Of a stretch of DNA of 6,903 nucleotides, positions 1 to 6,560 are shown piece after piece. The position numbers and the translations under genes were made by a program. Every line of letters begins with the position of its first letter. Positions within the stretch are counted from its first letter, which is position 1. The stretch is from UBA8437 sp003445035 (GTDB lineage: Bacteria > Planctomycetota > Planctomycetia > Planctomycetales > Planctomycetaceae): positions 1-6,903 of the forward strand of contig CALCHI010000275.1 in the NCBI GenBank assembly GCA_937901285.1, written 5' to 3'. Under the pieces are notes generated by a model. That model had not been told where the DNA came from. It saw only the letters and a list, made by a program, of their open reading frames with translations, and searched no databases.

Positions 1-1
1 G

Positions 2-130
2 GGGCCGCTGTCCCTGGCCGGTGCACTTGTCCTCGCGCTCGCTCTTCGCAGCGCACCGGAATATTACCACAAACACCGAACTCGAAATCCACCTTTTCGG
101 TGGGTGAAAACGACCGGACACGACGCCTGA
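2..130 (+). CDS. C-terminal fragment of a putative membrane protein (5' end outside window)
   Basis: An open frame enters from the left edge and ends at a TGA at 128-130, giving about 42 residues. The fragment starts with a hydrophobic stretch (GPLSLAGALVLALALRS) that looks like the end of a transmembrane helix. A basic, hydrophilic tail follows (YYHKHRTR, then FRWVKTTGHDA), as expected for the cytoplasmic C-terminus of a transporter such as an MFS permease, although no family-specific motif is visible. The other plus frames give low-complexity Arg/Pro/Ser-rich readings, and no minus-strand gene starts here. It converges on the symporter gene, leaving 121 nt between the two stop codons. That gap holds only weak inverted repeats. 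Transporter identity is inference from one helix and a basic tail; the fragment is too short for more. Confidence 0.45.
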   Translation, partial: GPLSLAGALVLALALRSAPEYYHKHRTRNPPFRWVKTTGHDA

Positions 131-251
131 AAAATCAATCGCTCAGCGGCCGTGTGCCAACAGCGTGCAGAGAAGAACAGGCATGACGCGTCTTATCAAT
201 TGCTGGCTTCCTGTTTGTCTGCCGCAACGGATCGGCAATACGCAATTCGGG

Positions 252-2156
252 TCAGCCGCGTGAAAGCCAGTAGGGAATCCAGACAATGATCCCGACGAAC
301 ACCCAGGCCAAAATGAATCCGGTGATGTCGATGCGTGTCGGCTTGGGGATCTCGATATCGGGATGATCGATCATCTTCTCCAACGGCGGCGCGGGATTGT
401 CCGGCAGGGTGCACGGGGCGGCGATGTGCTCGTCGGGTAGAACCGGCGTACGCATGAGCAGGAAAAACGCGTCGAGTTGTTCTTTTGGCGGGCGACTGGT
501 GACCAGGCTGACAACGACACCGACAAGGAGTCCCGTCGACAAGTAACCGAGCATCATCCAGGCGTCGGCGACTTTGATGTGATCGGCAGTCGGAATCACG
601 ATCGGCTCGCCAACACCCATCGCGGAGAGCCATTGAGGGAAAAAGGCGCACAATGCCCAGGTGCTGTAGGCAGCGAGGCTCGAGGCCCACACCGCTTTCG
701 GTGTCCAGCCTCTCCAGGCGATACCAATCCAGAAACTGATGCCGATCGGTGCGGTCGTTTTCAGGACAAACTTCAATGCGTCAATGACGTCGGTAAACGT
801 CGTTTGAAGAACGAGCGAGAACAGGACGATCACGAGACTCGCGATGCGACCGACCCGGAGATAGTGATGTTCTGATCGATCCGGTTTCAGGAATCGCCTG
901 TAGATGCTCTGCGTGAAAAGCGCGCTGGATGCGAGCATGCGGGTGTCGGCCGTGCTCATCGTCGCGGCGAGTGAGGCAACAAGGATCAGGCCCAGCAAGC
1001 CGGGCGGCAAAAGATCGCGGGCGACACGTCCGAACAACTCATCACCGAACTCGCGATCGAAATCCGGGTCGTACGCCGCTTTTGTGTCGGTCGCCACCAG
1101 GTCCGGTGTCAGCCGTTCGCGTGTCTCCTGGCTGAGCGGGCTGATGTCGGCCGACAAATACCACACGATGCATCCGAGTCCGATGAACGTCCATGCGATG
1201 GTGCAGAACCGTTTCATCAAGTGGCCATACGTGAATCCGAGACGGGCTTCCATTTCTGTTTTTCCCGCGCCGCACATGCTCATGACCTGAGGCTGAGCGA
1301 CAACACCGATGATTCCGGTGAGGGCGAGCATGACGACGTAGAAAACGGTGATTGGCTCGGTGCCCAGGATTCCAGCGACATCTTCACGCCCGAACAGATC
1401 GAACATTCCTTCCCGGATTTCACCGCGCTCGCGCAAGCCGGCCAGTCCACCGATCTCGAAGAAAATCCACGGCAACAGCAGGAACGAAAAAACGATCGTC
1501 AAAATTCCCTGGACAAAATCCGTGACGATCGCCGCACCGAGTCCACCGGCCATTCCGTAGGCGACAAACAAAATGGTCATCGCCAGCACCGCCAGTTCGT
1601 TGCCCTGGAGCTGACGCGATTTGACCTCGATGCTCGATTCCGTTGTGTTCCATTCGACTTCGGCCACTCGCACGTCAAGTTGTTTGGCCACCTGGTTCAA
1701 CTCGCCGCCGGTCAACGCGTTCACGAGCTTTCCGCTGCCGTACAGGCCACCGGCCATCATCGCGATCGTCATCAGGATTCCGTAGAACGCGTAAAGCGTT
1801 GCGGTCGACGTGTCGTAACGGGCTTCAAAGAAATCGCTGGTTGTCAGTGCCCGCAACCGCCGCATGATCGGCGCCATGATCCAGTAAAACGGCGTGGCCC
1901 AAAGCCAGAGAAACGTCCACCAGATCCCGGCCAGGCCGGCTCGCCAGGTCCCCGCCGTTGACGAAACCGCGTCGTCGCCACTGGTGCCCGATGCGAACGC
2001 GAAGAACATCATGAACACTTTGCCGAACCGGCGGCCGCCCATGAAGAAATCGGTGCGGTCATGAATCTGCCGCGACATGGCGACGCCGACCGCGGCGATG
2101 CCCAGCAAGGCGGCGGCGATGATGACCCAGTCGAGAACCGAAAGTCCGAGCCACAT
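252..2156 (-). CDS. Sodium:solute symporter (SSS family) permease
   Basis: A 634-residue inner-membrane permease of the sodium:solute symporter family (SGLT/PutP-like, LeuT fold), expected to couple Na+ entry to uptake of a small solute, often a sugar or organic acid in this family. Visible hallmarks are an N-terminal helix (about residues 8-28), the conserved YGMAGGLGAAIVTDFVQG region (200-217), and the family signature at 385-405 with P.GLLGL followed by AATMSTADT. The Ser/Thr residues of that signature correspond to the family's Na2 sodium site. A final helix lies near 612-632. Two hydrophilic loops (about 150-185 and 340-380) and a Pro-rich segment before the last helix (about 575-605) fit the longer branch of the family. 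The ATG at 2156 is preferred over an upstream in-frame start at 2258, because the extra 34 residues are Arg-rich and overlap the upstream gene. No clear Shine-Dalgarno site precedes it. The upstream acetyltransferase stop lies 5 nt away, so translational coupling is likely. Substrate unknown. Confidence 0.93.
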   Translation of the reverse strand: MWLGLSVLDWVIIAAALLGIAAVGVAMSRQIHDRTDFFMGGRRFGKVFMMFFAFASGTSGDDAVSSTAGTWRAGLAGIWWTFLWLWATPFYWIMAPIMRRLRALTTSDFFEARYDTSTATLYAFYGILMTIAMMAGGLYGSGKLVNALTGGELNQVAKQLDVRVAEVEWNTTESSIEVKSRQLQGNELAVLAMTILFVAYGMAGGLGAAIVTDFVQGILTIVFSFLLLPWIFFEIGGLAGLRERGEIREGMFDLFGREDVAGILGTEPITVFYVVMLALTGIIGVVAQPQVMSMCGAGKTEMEARLGFTYGHLMKRFCTIAWTFIGLGCIVWYLSADISPLSQETRERLTPDLVATDTKAAYDPDFDREFGDELFGRVARDLLPPGLLGLILVASLAATMSTADTRMLASSALFTQSIYRRFLKPDRSEHHYLRVGRIASLVIVLFSLVLQTTFTDVIDALKFVLKTTAPIGISFWIGIAWRGWTPKAVWASSLAAYSTWALCAFFPQWLSAMGVGEPIVIPTADHIKVADAWMMLGYLSTGLLVGVVVSLVTSRPPKEQLDAFFLLMRTPVLPDEHIAAPCTLPDNPAPPLEKMIDHPDIEIPKPTRIDITGFILAWVFVGIIVWIPYWLSRG

Positions 2157-2161
2157 GTGTT

Positions 2162-3076
2162 TCAACCGGGCAATGTCAGTTGTTGCAGGTCCTTGACGCA
2201 CCACTGAACGCGACTGAGCCGCCCGGCTCCGTCGGTCAACTCCGGGCTCATGACGCACTGGCCAAAGTCCAGCTCCGTGATTTCGCTCGGCTTCCCCTCC
2301 GGTGTGCGGAAGACACCGGAGTCGGTTTCGGTCTCGGCCTGGGCGAGATCAATCAGTGCCCGCATCGGGAAGCGTCGGATCGCCGAGTTGCCGATGAACG
2401 TTTTGTCGACGACGCCGCGATTCTCCATCATCATTCCCAGGCGATTGAAGTCTGGACTGCCGGACCCGTAATAGGAGCCGCCTTCACTTTTCGGTTGATA
2501 GTCGGTCATCGCCTGCTCGGTGACGGACCCATCATCACCCCGCACTTTCACCGTCAACGGGATCGTGTGACGGTTCGGAACCTCGCAGACCATCTCCGCG
2601 AAGTGGTGACTCGTCGAACTCGAGTAGGTCACGCCCAGCAACAACACCTGGGTGTTCAGCGACAGCATCACGCCGAAGGAGGACCGGAAGTCAAACACGG
2701 GCAGGGCGGGGTCAATGTTGGTGATGACACTCGCGCGGCGGCCGATCGCGGCAAAGCTGTGGCGATATGCCGTGCTGCGAACCGCGTCGGGCCGTTTTCT
2801 CGCGGTCTCGGTGATGATCCCCATCTCTGACCGATCGCTTGACGGGTCAATGACCGGATCGTCCTCGGCCTCGTGTGCGAAAGTGAACGTGGGCACGACC
2901 ACTGTCCCTCGCGGCCCCGTGACTTCCCGCAGGGCGTCAATGACAGCGTCCGCACCGCCGTCGATCGGTCCGAAGGTTCGCATCGCCGAGTGTGCCAAAA
3001 CGACATCTCCCGGCTTCAGCCCGACTTCTCGAAAGCCCTCGATCAGGTCGTTCGATGTCACCGCGTCCGTCATCAT
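2162..3076 (-). CDS. AAC(3)-family (Antibiotic_NAT) CoA-dependent N-acetyltransferase
   Basis: A 304-residue cytoplasmic protein of the aminoglycoside 3-N-acetyltransferase/YokD family, which transfers acetyl from acetyl-CoA to an amine. N-terminal family features are GDVVLAHSAMRTFGPIDGGADAVIDAL (residues 23-49) and GPRGTVVVPTFTF (54-66). The RS...S..A.G segment is at 100-112. The diagnostic TSHHFAE is at 155-161, whose His158 and Glu161 match the conserved catalytic-type pair (family TS.H.AE). The C-terminal part, with FIGNSAIRRFPMRALIDLA near 227-245, fits the family; length is slightly above typical clinical AAC(3) enzymes. The usual RSxHPxxS motif reads RSTAYRHS here, so the His-Pro pair is replaced. 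A GGAG site 7 nt upstream supports the ATG at 3076; the adjacent ATG at 3073 is also possible. Located between a secreted propeller protein and a symporter, it more likely acts on an amino sugar or other metabolite than on a drug. That role is inference. Confidence 0.9.
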   Translation of the reverse strand: MMTDAVTSNDLIEGFREVGLKPGDVVLAHSAMRTFGPIDGGADAVIDALREVTGPRGTVVVPTFTFAHEAEDDPVIDPSSDRSEMGIITETARKRPDAVRSTAYRHSFAAIGRRASVITNIDPALPVFDFRSSFGVMLSLNTQVLLLGVTYSSSTSHHFAEMVCEVPNRHTIPLTVKVRGDDGSVTEQAMTDYQPKSEGGSYYGSGSPDFNRLGMMMENRGVVDKTFIGNSAIRRFPMRALIDLAQAETETDSGVFRTPEGKPSEITELDFGQCVMSPELTDGAGRLSRVQWCVKDLQQLTLPG

Positions 3077-3080
3077 GGTT

Positions 3081-3087
3081 CTTCTCC
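3081..3087 (-). promoter_or_regulatory. Shine-Dalgarno site of the acetyltransferase gene
   Basis: On the minus strand GGAGAAG lies just before the start, with 7 nt between GGAG and the ATG at 3076. This supports the chosen start (3076 or the adjacent 3073) and shows that the gene can initiate independently of the gene upstream. Confidence 0.6.
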
Positions 3088-3147
3088 ATCAACGCCCGGC
3101 CGATACAGGACCAGGTAAGTGGAACAGGGTTGATCGTTGCCGTCACG

Positions 3148-3172
3148 CCCATCCCCTGTGCCCAGGGACGGG
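3148..3172 (-). terminator. GC-rich stem-loop after the propeller gene (possible terminator or processing hairpin)
   Basis: In minus-strand RNA, CCCGUCCC pairs with GGGAUGGG to form an 8-bp stem with one G-U pair around a 9-nt loop, starting 27 nt after the stop codon of the propeller gene. The plus-strand version would have an A-C mismatch at the wobble position, so the fold favours minus-strand RNA. No U-tract follows, so a standard intrinsic terminator is not supported. It could instead be a 3'-stabilising or partial-attenuation hairpin within the operon. Confidence 0.3.
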
Positions 3173-3199
3173 AGCCAGGCTCACGTCGAACTCCGCCAG

Positions 3200-4699
3200 T
3201 CAGTTCGAGGTGAATTGGAACGAGAACAGTCTGCACCGCTCCTGGTGGAAGCGAAGGGAAATGGGCTTGCCCTTGAGATGACTCACGTCTGCTCCACGCC
3301 GCCAGCGGACCGTGTGTCGCACTTTGTCACTATTGATCGGGAGTGCGTCTTCCCTGGCGAACCCGGGAAGTGGCTTGCCATCGCTGCCGATCAACTCCAC
3401 GCGAAGCGAACCGAGTTCGGCGTCGGCGTTGACCACCAGGCGATCCCCCGACATCACCAGGGGCTTGGTGGTCAGCGTCCCGCGCGTTCCGGTGTCGACC
3501 GAAACAAATCCGTCCAATCGCAGCTTGGCCAGGCACACGACACCCCCCTGGATTTCCTTTCGACGCGTTGCCCAGTGCAAACCGCTGTAGCCGACGTAGT
3601 AGATCCAGATTTCGTCACCCACAATCATCGGGCGGTGCATTGTGTAGATCACGCCGTGGTCGTAAGCGCCCGGCCTCTTGCTGTTGCCGATGAACGTCTG
3701 CCGATTTCCGGCGTGGGTCCAGTGTCGATCGTCGCGGCTGAATGCCAGTTGAACGTCGACGCGATCTTCCCACGGTTGCTGGGGCGTCTTGAATTGTTCG
3801 GACGGTGTCAGGTGGTACACCGACATGAAACCCACGTAGACCCCTTCGTACATCATCCACGACATGTCATAGAACTGGCGATGCCCCGGTGGGTCGTGTT
3901 CGTCCGGCTTCATGATCACGCCGTAGCGTGTCCAATTGAGAAAGTCGTCGCTTTCGCTTTGCAGGACCTGTCGCTCTTCGAACCCGGCGGACGTTCTCCT
4001 GTTGTGTCGTGAGTGCGCGATGTATTTTTTCAGCTTGGGATTCCACAACACGGGGTGAAGGCTGTCGCCGATGGGGATCAGTTTTCCCTTGGTGGTTGTT
4101 TTCCAATGGATCCCATCCGGTGAAAAACCGACGGCCACCGGGGAACTGTTGCCGCGACTGAAATAGAGCATCTTGTAGCGTCGCGACGGATCCTTGTCGT
4201 GCGTGTCTTTGAACGCACCCGGTGCCATCTCGCCGGCGCCGGTATGCAACACGATGTTGTTGTTCTTCGAACCCTGGTATTTCACCAGTCCGAGGTTTGG
4301 CAGAGTCCAGTTCACGCCGTCTTTCGAATAGGCGTAGGCCACGACGTTGTTCCGCCAATGGTACGTGGCGCCCTCGTACCACATCTTGAAGAGCTTGTCC
4401 TCCGCGTCGTAAATGACACTGCCCTGGGCAATGATCAACTGTTGGCCACCGACCTGTTGGGCGGGCTTGAGCTCCAGAACGGGGTTGTTCTTGTACTTGG
4501 TCGGTCGATTCAGTGTGCGAAAGACGCCGTCGGTGGCCTGCACGACGTGGTCGTCAATGAACAGCTGTTTGGATGTTCCCACGTTGACTGGCGATGCGTT
4601 TGCTGCGGGGTCGGCCGCTCGGGCCGAGGACCCGACAACCGGGCCGACAGCGAAAACCGCAAACGCCAATATCAGCAGCCAGGTTCTGGCCTGTTGCAT
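3200..4699 (-). CDS. Secreted five-bladed beta-propeller, glycoside-hydrolase-like protein (GH32/43-type fold)
   Basis: A 499-residue exported protein. Residues 1-29 form a Sec signal peptide (basic start, hydrophobic LLILAFAVFAVGPVVG, then SARA-A). The mature protein opens with KQLFIDDHVV and RTLNRPTKYKNNPVL (about 44-75), a start seen in many planctomycete proteins often annotated as GH32-like or hypothetical. Blade-like repeats of the S.DG..W type occur at 125-131 (SKDGVNW), 192-199 (SPDGIHW), 250-256 and 321-327. They suggest a five-bladed propeller as in GH32/43/117 enzymes. The last ~90 residues (PLVMSGDRLVVNADAELGSLRVEL to GKPISLRFH and LFSFQF) look like a C-terminal beta-sandwich often paired with this propeller. 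A catalytic acid triad cannot be assigned, so hydrolase activity is unproven. AGGAG lies 8 nt before the ATG at 4699; this and the signal peptide reject the longer in-frame start at 4777. It is probably in one operon with its neighbours. Confidence 0.85.
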   Translation of the reverse strand: MQQARTWLLILAFAVFAVGPVVGSSARAADPAANASPVNVGTSKQLFIDDHVVQATDGVFRTLNRPTKYKNNPVLELKPAQQVGGQQLIIAQGSVIYDAEDKLFKMWYEGATYHWRNNVVAYAYSKDGVNWTLPNLGLVKYQGSKNNNIVLHTGAGEMAPGAFKDTHDKDPSRRYKMLYFSRGNSSPVAVGFSPDGIHWKTTTKGKLIPIGDSLHPVLWNPKLKKYIAHSRHNRRTSAGFEERQVLQSESDDFLNWTRYGVIMKPDEHDPPGHRQFYDMSWMMYEGVYVGFMSVYHLTPSEQFKTPQQPWEDRVDVQLAFSRDDRHWTHAGNRQTFIGNSKRPGAYDHGVIYTMHRPMIVGDEIWIYYVGYSGLHWATRRKEIQGGVVCLAKLRLDGFVSVDTGTRGTLTTKPLVMSGDRLVVNADAELGSLRVELIGSDGKPLPGFAREDALPINSDKVRHTVRWRRGADVSHLKGKPISLRFHQERCRLFSFQFTSN

Positions 4700-4707
4700 T
4701 CGATGGA

Positions 4708-4712
4708 CTCCT
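4708..4712 (-). promoter_or_regulatory. Shine-Dalgarno site of the propeller gene
   Basis: AGGAG on the minus strand ends 8 nt before the ATG at 4699. It decides between this start, which places a clean signal peptide at the N-terminus, and the in-frame start 26 codons upstream at 4777, which would bury the signal peptide. Confidence 0.7.
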
Positions 4713-4842
4713 AACTGTTTGTCGAGACCGGGGCTTGGTTGACGGCTTCTGGAATGGTCGATCGTCAAGCGAGACAACAGGCGGTGGGAATGACGGTTTT
4801 GGCTGGGATGTCCGATCTGGGTTTCGCCCGGACTCGCACCCT

Positions 4843-4877
4843 GGCCCCGCCCGATAGTGCCGGACCGGGTTTGGGCC
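4843..4877 (-). terminator. Two-part GC-rich stem-loop after the Gfo/Idh gene
   Basis: Starting 8 nt after the Gfo/Idh stop codon, minus-strand RNA can pair GGCCC with GGGCC (5 bp) and then CCCG with CGGG (4 bp) across a small internal loop (3 and 2 nt), around a 12-nt loop. No U-tract follows. It may be a weak terminator or a 3'-end stabiliser that separates expression of the oxidoreductase from the genes downstream. The rest of the 186-nt gap shows no convincing promoter. Confidence 0.3.
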
Positions 4878-4885
4878 GAAACGAT

Positions 4886-6337
4886 TCAGGCCTTGATCTC
4901 GTAGCCCTTGCGTTGCTCGCGGCCGATGAACGCATTGGCCAGTGCGTCGTTACCGAAGGTCTCGGTCCTGGGGTCGAAGACGACGGAGCGGTTCAGTCGC
5001 ATGGCGACGTTGATTGCGTGACACACGTTCAGCATCCGGTGATGAGACTGCATGTCCGATGCGGGGGATTTGCGTGACTTCACGCACTCCATGAAGTTCG
5101 TCATGTGGTATCCGGTCTTGCCGAACTGTCCACCACCGCTCGCGTCATCGACGTAGAGCCGGGAGATCGCATCCGTGGCCAGGGGCTTCGCCTCCAGGGC
5201 TTCGACGGGTGTTCCGACCAGCTTTCCCCGATTGACCAGGAACCGGCTCTTGTTCTTGCCGGTGAACATGATGCCGTTGGTGAACCCGAGTTCGGGGGCG
5301 GTGTCCCGCACGTACATGACGATGCCGTCGGCGAACGTGCACTTGACCTTGAAGCTGACCGCGCAGTTGAAACGGTCCTCCTCCAGCGGCATGCCCTCCG
5401 AATCGAACGCGACGGGATGTTTGACCTCGACCGGATCAATCCGGATTTTGCCGATGTCGTCACCGAGCTTGTTCAATGCCCACATGGCGATGTCGACATG
5501 GTGAGCGCCCCAGTCGGTCAGCTTTCCGCCGGAGTATTCGTAGAACCATCGGTAGTACCGGTGGGCCCGGCCGAAGGGGAAACCGGCCCCCCATCCGCTC
5601 TTGTCCCTGACGATCGGCTCGGCACGGTAGTCCTTGAGCCGGCACTGACCCTGCCAGAGCTCCCAGTTGAGTGTTCTTGGCGGATCGACCTTGGGCAGAG
5701 GACCGCAGTTACGGGAACCGCCGAGACAGATGTTCAGTTCTGCCACGTCTCCGATCCGCTGCTCGCGGATCATGGCCGCTGCCGTCACGAATCGCTTCGA
5801 GAATTCGGTCCTCTGCTGGGTGCCGACCTGCATCACCCGGCCGGTTTCCTTCTGCACCCGCAGGATCTGCTGGCCTTCCTCGATGGTCAATGTGACGGGT
5901 TTCTCACAGTAAACGTCCTTGCCGGCTCGCATCGCGTCGATCGCGATCCGGGAGTGCCAGTGATCGACCGTGCCAATCACCACGACGTCGACATCCTTGT
6001 TGTCGAGGACCCGGCGGTAATCCTCAAAGGCATCAATGACCAGGGGCCGTTTATGTGTCCGGTGATGATCAATCGCGACCTGGAGTGCCCGCCCGGCCTG
6101 GAGCGAATCCACATCGCAGACGGCCACGCAGGGACCGTGTTTCAAAGCCTGCTTGCCATGGTACGTGTGAAAACGGATGCCGGTGCCGATGAACGCGATG
6201 CCCGGCTGCTCGTTGGGTGACTGAAAGCCCGCGGCGTAGCATTGTCGTGATGGGAATTGCAGGCCCGGGAAATTCGCCATCGCACAGGCGGCGGTCGCCG
6301 CCTTGAGGAATCCGCGACGTGAGGTGTCAGAAGTCAT
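4886..6337 (-). CDS. Tat-exported Gfo/Idh/MocA family oxidoreductase
   Basis: A 483-residue NAD(P)-dependent oxidoreductase-type protein, probably acting on a sugar or cyclitol outside the cytoplasm. SRRGFLKAA at residues 6-14 and the following Ala-rich stretch form a twin-arginine signal, implying export of the folded protein with its cofactor. The Rossmann domain begins at about 46 (GIAFIGTGIRF). DHWH is at 125-128 and the family's EKP motif, with its conserved Lys, at 145-147 (YCEKPVTL). VGTQQR is at 171-176, and DWGAHHVD at 275-282 supplies the conserved Asp/His of the substrate side. The C-terminal part to GYEIKA matches the bacterial Gfo/Idh C-terminal domain. The third Gly of the usual GxGxxG is Phe56, a variant. 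The ATG at 6337 is preferred to a TTG at 6355 because it places the Tat motif normally. Tat-exported relatives include GH109 NAD-dependent glycosidases, an alternative function that cannot be settled here. It is the first gene of the minus-strand cluster. Confidence 0.92.
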   Translation of the reverse strand: MTSDTSRRGFLKAATAACAMANFPGLQFPSRQCYAAGFQSPNEQPGIAFIGTGIRFHTYHGKQALKHGPCVAVCDVDSLQAGRALQVAIDHHRTHKRPLVIDAFEDYRRVLDNKDVDVVVIGTVDHWHSRIAIDAMRAGKDVYCEKPVTLTIEEGQQILRVQKETGRVMQVGTQQRTEFSKRFVTAAAMIREQRIGDVAELNICLGGSRNCGPLPKVDPPRTLNWELWQGQCRLKDYRAEPIVRDKSGWGAGFPFGRAHRYYRWFYEYSGGKLTDWGAHHVDIAMWALNKLGDDIGKIRIDPVEVKHPVAFDSEGMPLEEDRFNCAVSFKVKCTFADGIVMYVRDTAPELGFTNGIMFTGKNKSRFLVNRGKLVGTPVEALEAKPLATDAISRLYVDDASGGGQFGKTGYHMTNFMECVKSRKSPASDMQSHHRMLNVCHAINVAMRLNRSVVFDPRTETFGNDALANAFIGREQRKGYEIKA

Positions 6338-6433
6338 GGCGAGCCTGCCTGGCAAGTGGAGTCAGTCATGGATCGGGGCCGACCTCGGGACCGGGGCGGC
6401 GTCGCTGCAGGGTTCTCGAGAGCGAAGGCTGTG

Positions 6434-6459
6434 CCGGAGACCCGGCGAGTGGTCTCCGG
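6434..6459. repeat. Perfect 9-bp inverted repeat (operator or hairpin candidate)
   Basis: CCGGAGACC (6434-6442) and GGTCTCCGG (6451-6459) are exact inverted copies separated by 8 nt. As DNA this resembles an operator for a dimeric regulator, with half-site centres about 17 nt apart. As RNA it would form a stable stem-loop in the leader of the Gfo/Idh transcript. On the plus strand it is followed by ATTGTTTC, a poor U-tract. It touches the -10 box of the minus-strand promoter candidate, which favours a regulatory reading. Confidence 0.6.
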
Positions 6460-6488
6460 ATTGTTTCAATTCGACAATAAGCTTTCAA
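6460..6488 (-). promoter_or_regulatory. Candidate sigma70-like promoter for the minus-strand cluster
   Basis: On the minus strand TTGAAA (6488-6483; 5 of 6 to TTGACA) is followed after exactly 17 nt by AACAAT (6465-6460; 4 of 6 to TATAAT). This is the most AT-rich patch of the divergent region. Transcription would start near 6453, inside the inverted repeat, giving a leader of about 115 nt before the Gfo/Idh start. Such matches also occur by chance, so this is only a candidate. Confidence 0.3.
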
Positions 6489-6560
6489 TCCGCCGTTGCG
6501 GTCTGGCCGCAGCAAGGTGGCCGTTCCTTCGACAGCAGTGTTGAAGATACGGTTGTCGAA
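6470..6560. repeat. Three copies of TTCGACA in the divergent region
   Basis: TTCGACA occurs on the plus strand at 6470-6476 and 6528-6534, and on the minus strand at 6560-6554. The first and last copies extend to the 8-mer TTCGACAA. The last two form an inverted pair. A 7-of-8 relative (CTCGACAA on the minus strand, 4726-4719) lies just upstream of the propeller gene's ribosome binding site. These may be binding sites of a shared regulator; the sequence alone cannot confirm this. Confidence 0.3.

Noticed and set aside
89..103. CCACC/GGTGG hairpin near the left edge
   Set aside because: Only 5 bp, and it lies inside the probable C-terminal coding sequence rather than after the stop codon.
198..247. 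Inverted repeat AATTGC/GCAATT between the convergent stop codons, considered as a bidirectional terminator
   Set aside because: The arms are only 6 bp with a 38-nt loop, the alternative inner stem is bulged, and there is no T-tract on either side.
2157..2258. N-terminal extension of the symporter to an in-frame start at 2258
   Set aside because: The extra 34 residues are Arg-rich and hydrophilic and overlap the acetyltransferase coding region. The start at 2156 gives a normal first helix and a 5-nt intergenic gap.
3137..4012. Plus-strand open frame (291 codons) antisense to the propeller gene
   Set aside because: It overlaps the confident propeller CDS, its translation has no family features, and no matching promoter or Shine-Dalgarno site stands out.
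4700..4777. Longer start for the propeller protein at 4777
   Set aside because: It would put 26 hydrophilic residues before the signal peptide and would ignore the well-placed AGGAG before 4699.
4815..4845. tRNA T-arm-like string on the minus strand (GGTGCGAGTCC)
   Set aside because: The second loop base departs from TTC, and no matching acceptor, D or anticodon stems are present nearby.
5105..6220. Long plus-strand open frame (371 codons) antisense to the Gfo/Idh gene
   Set aside because: It lies wholly within a well-supported gene on the opposite strand and has no recognisable domain. Long antisense frames are expected in GC-rich coding DNA.
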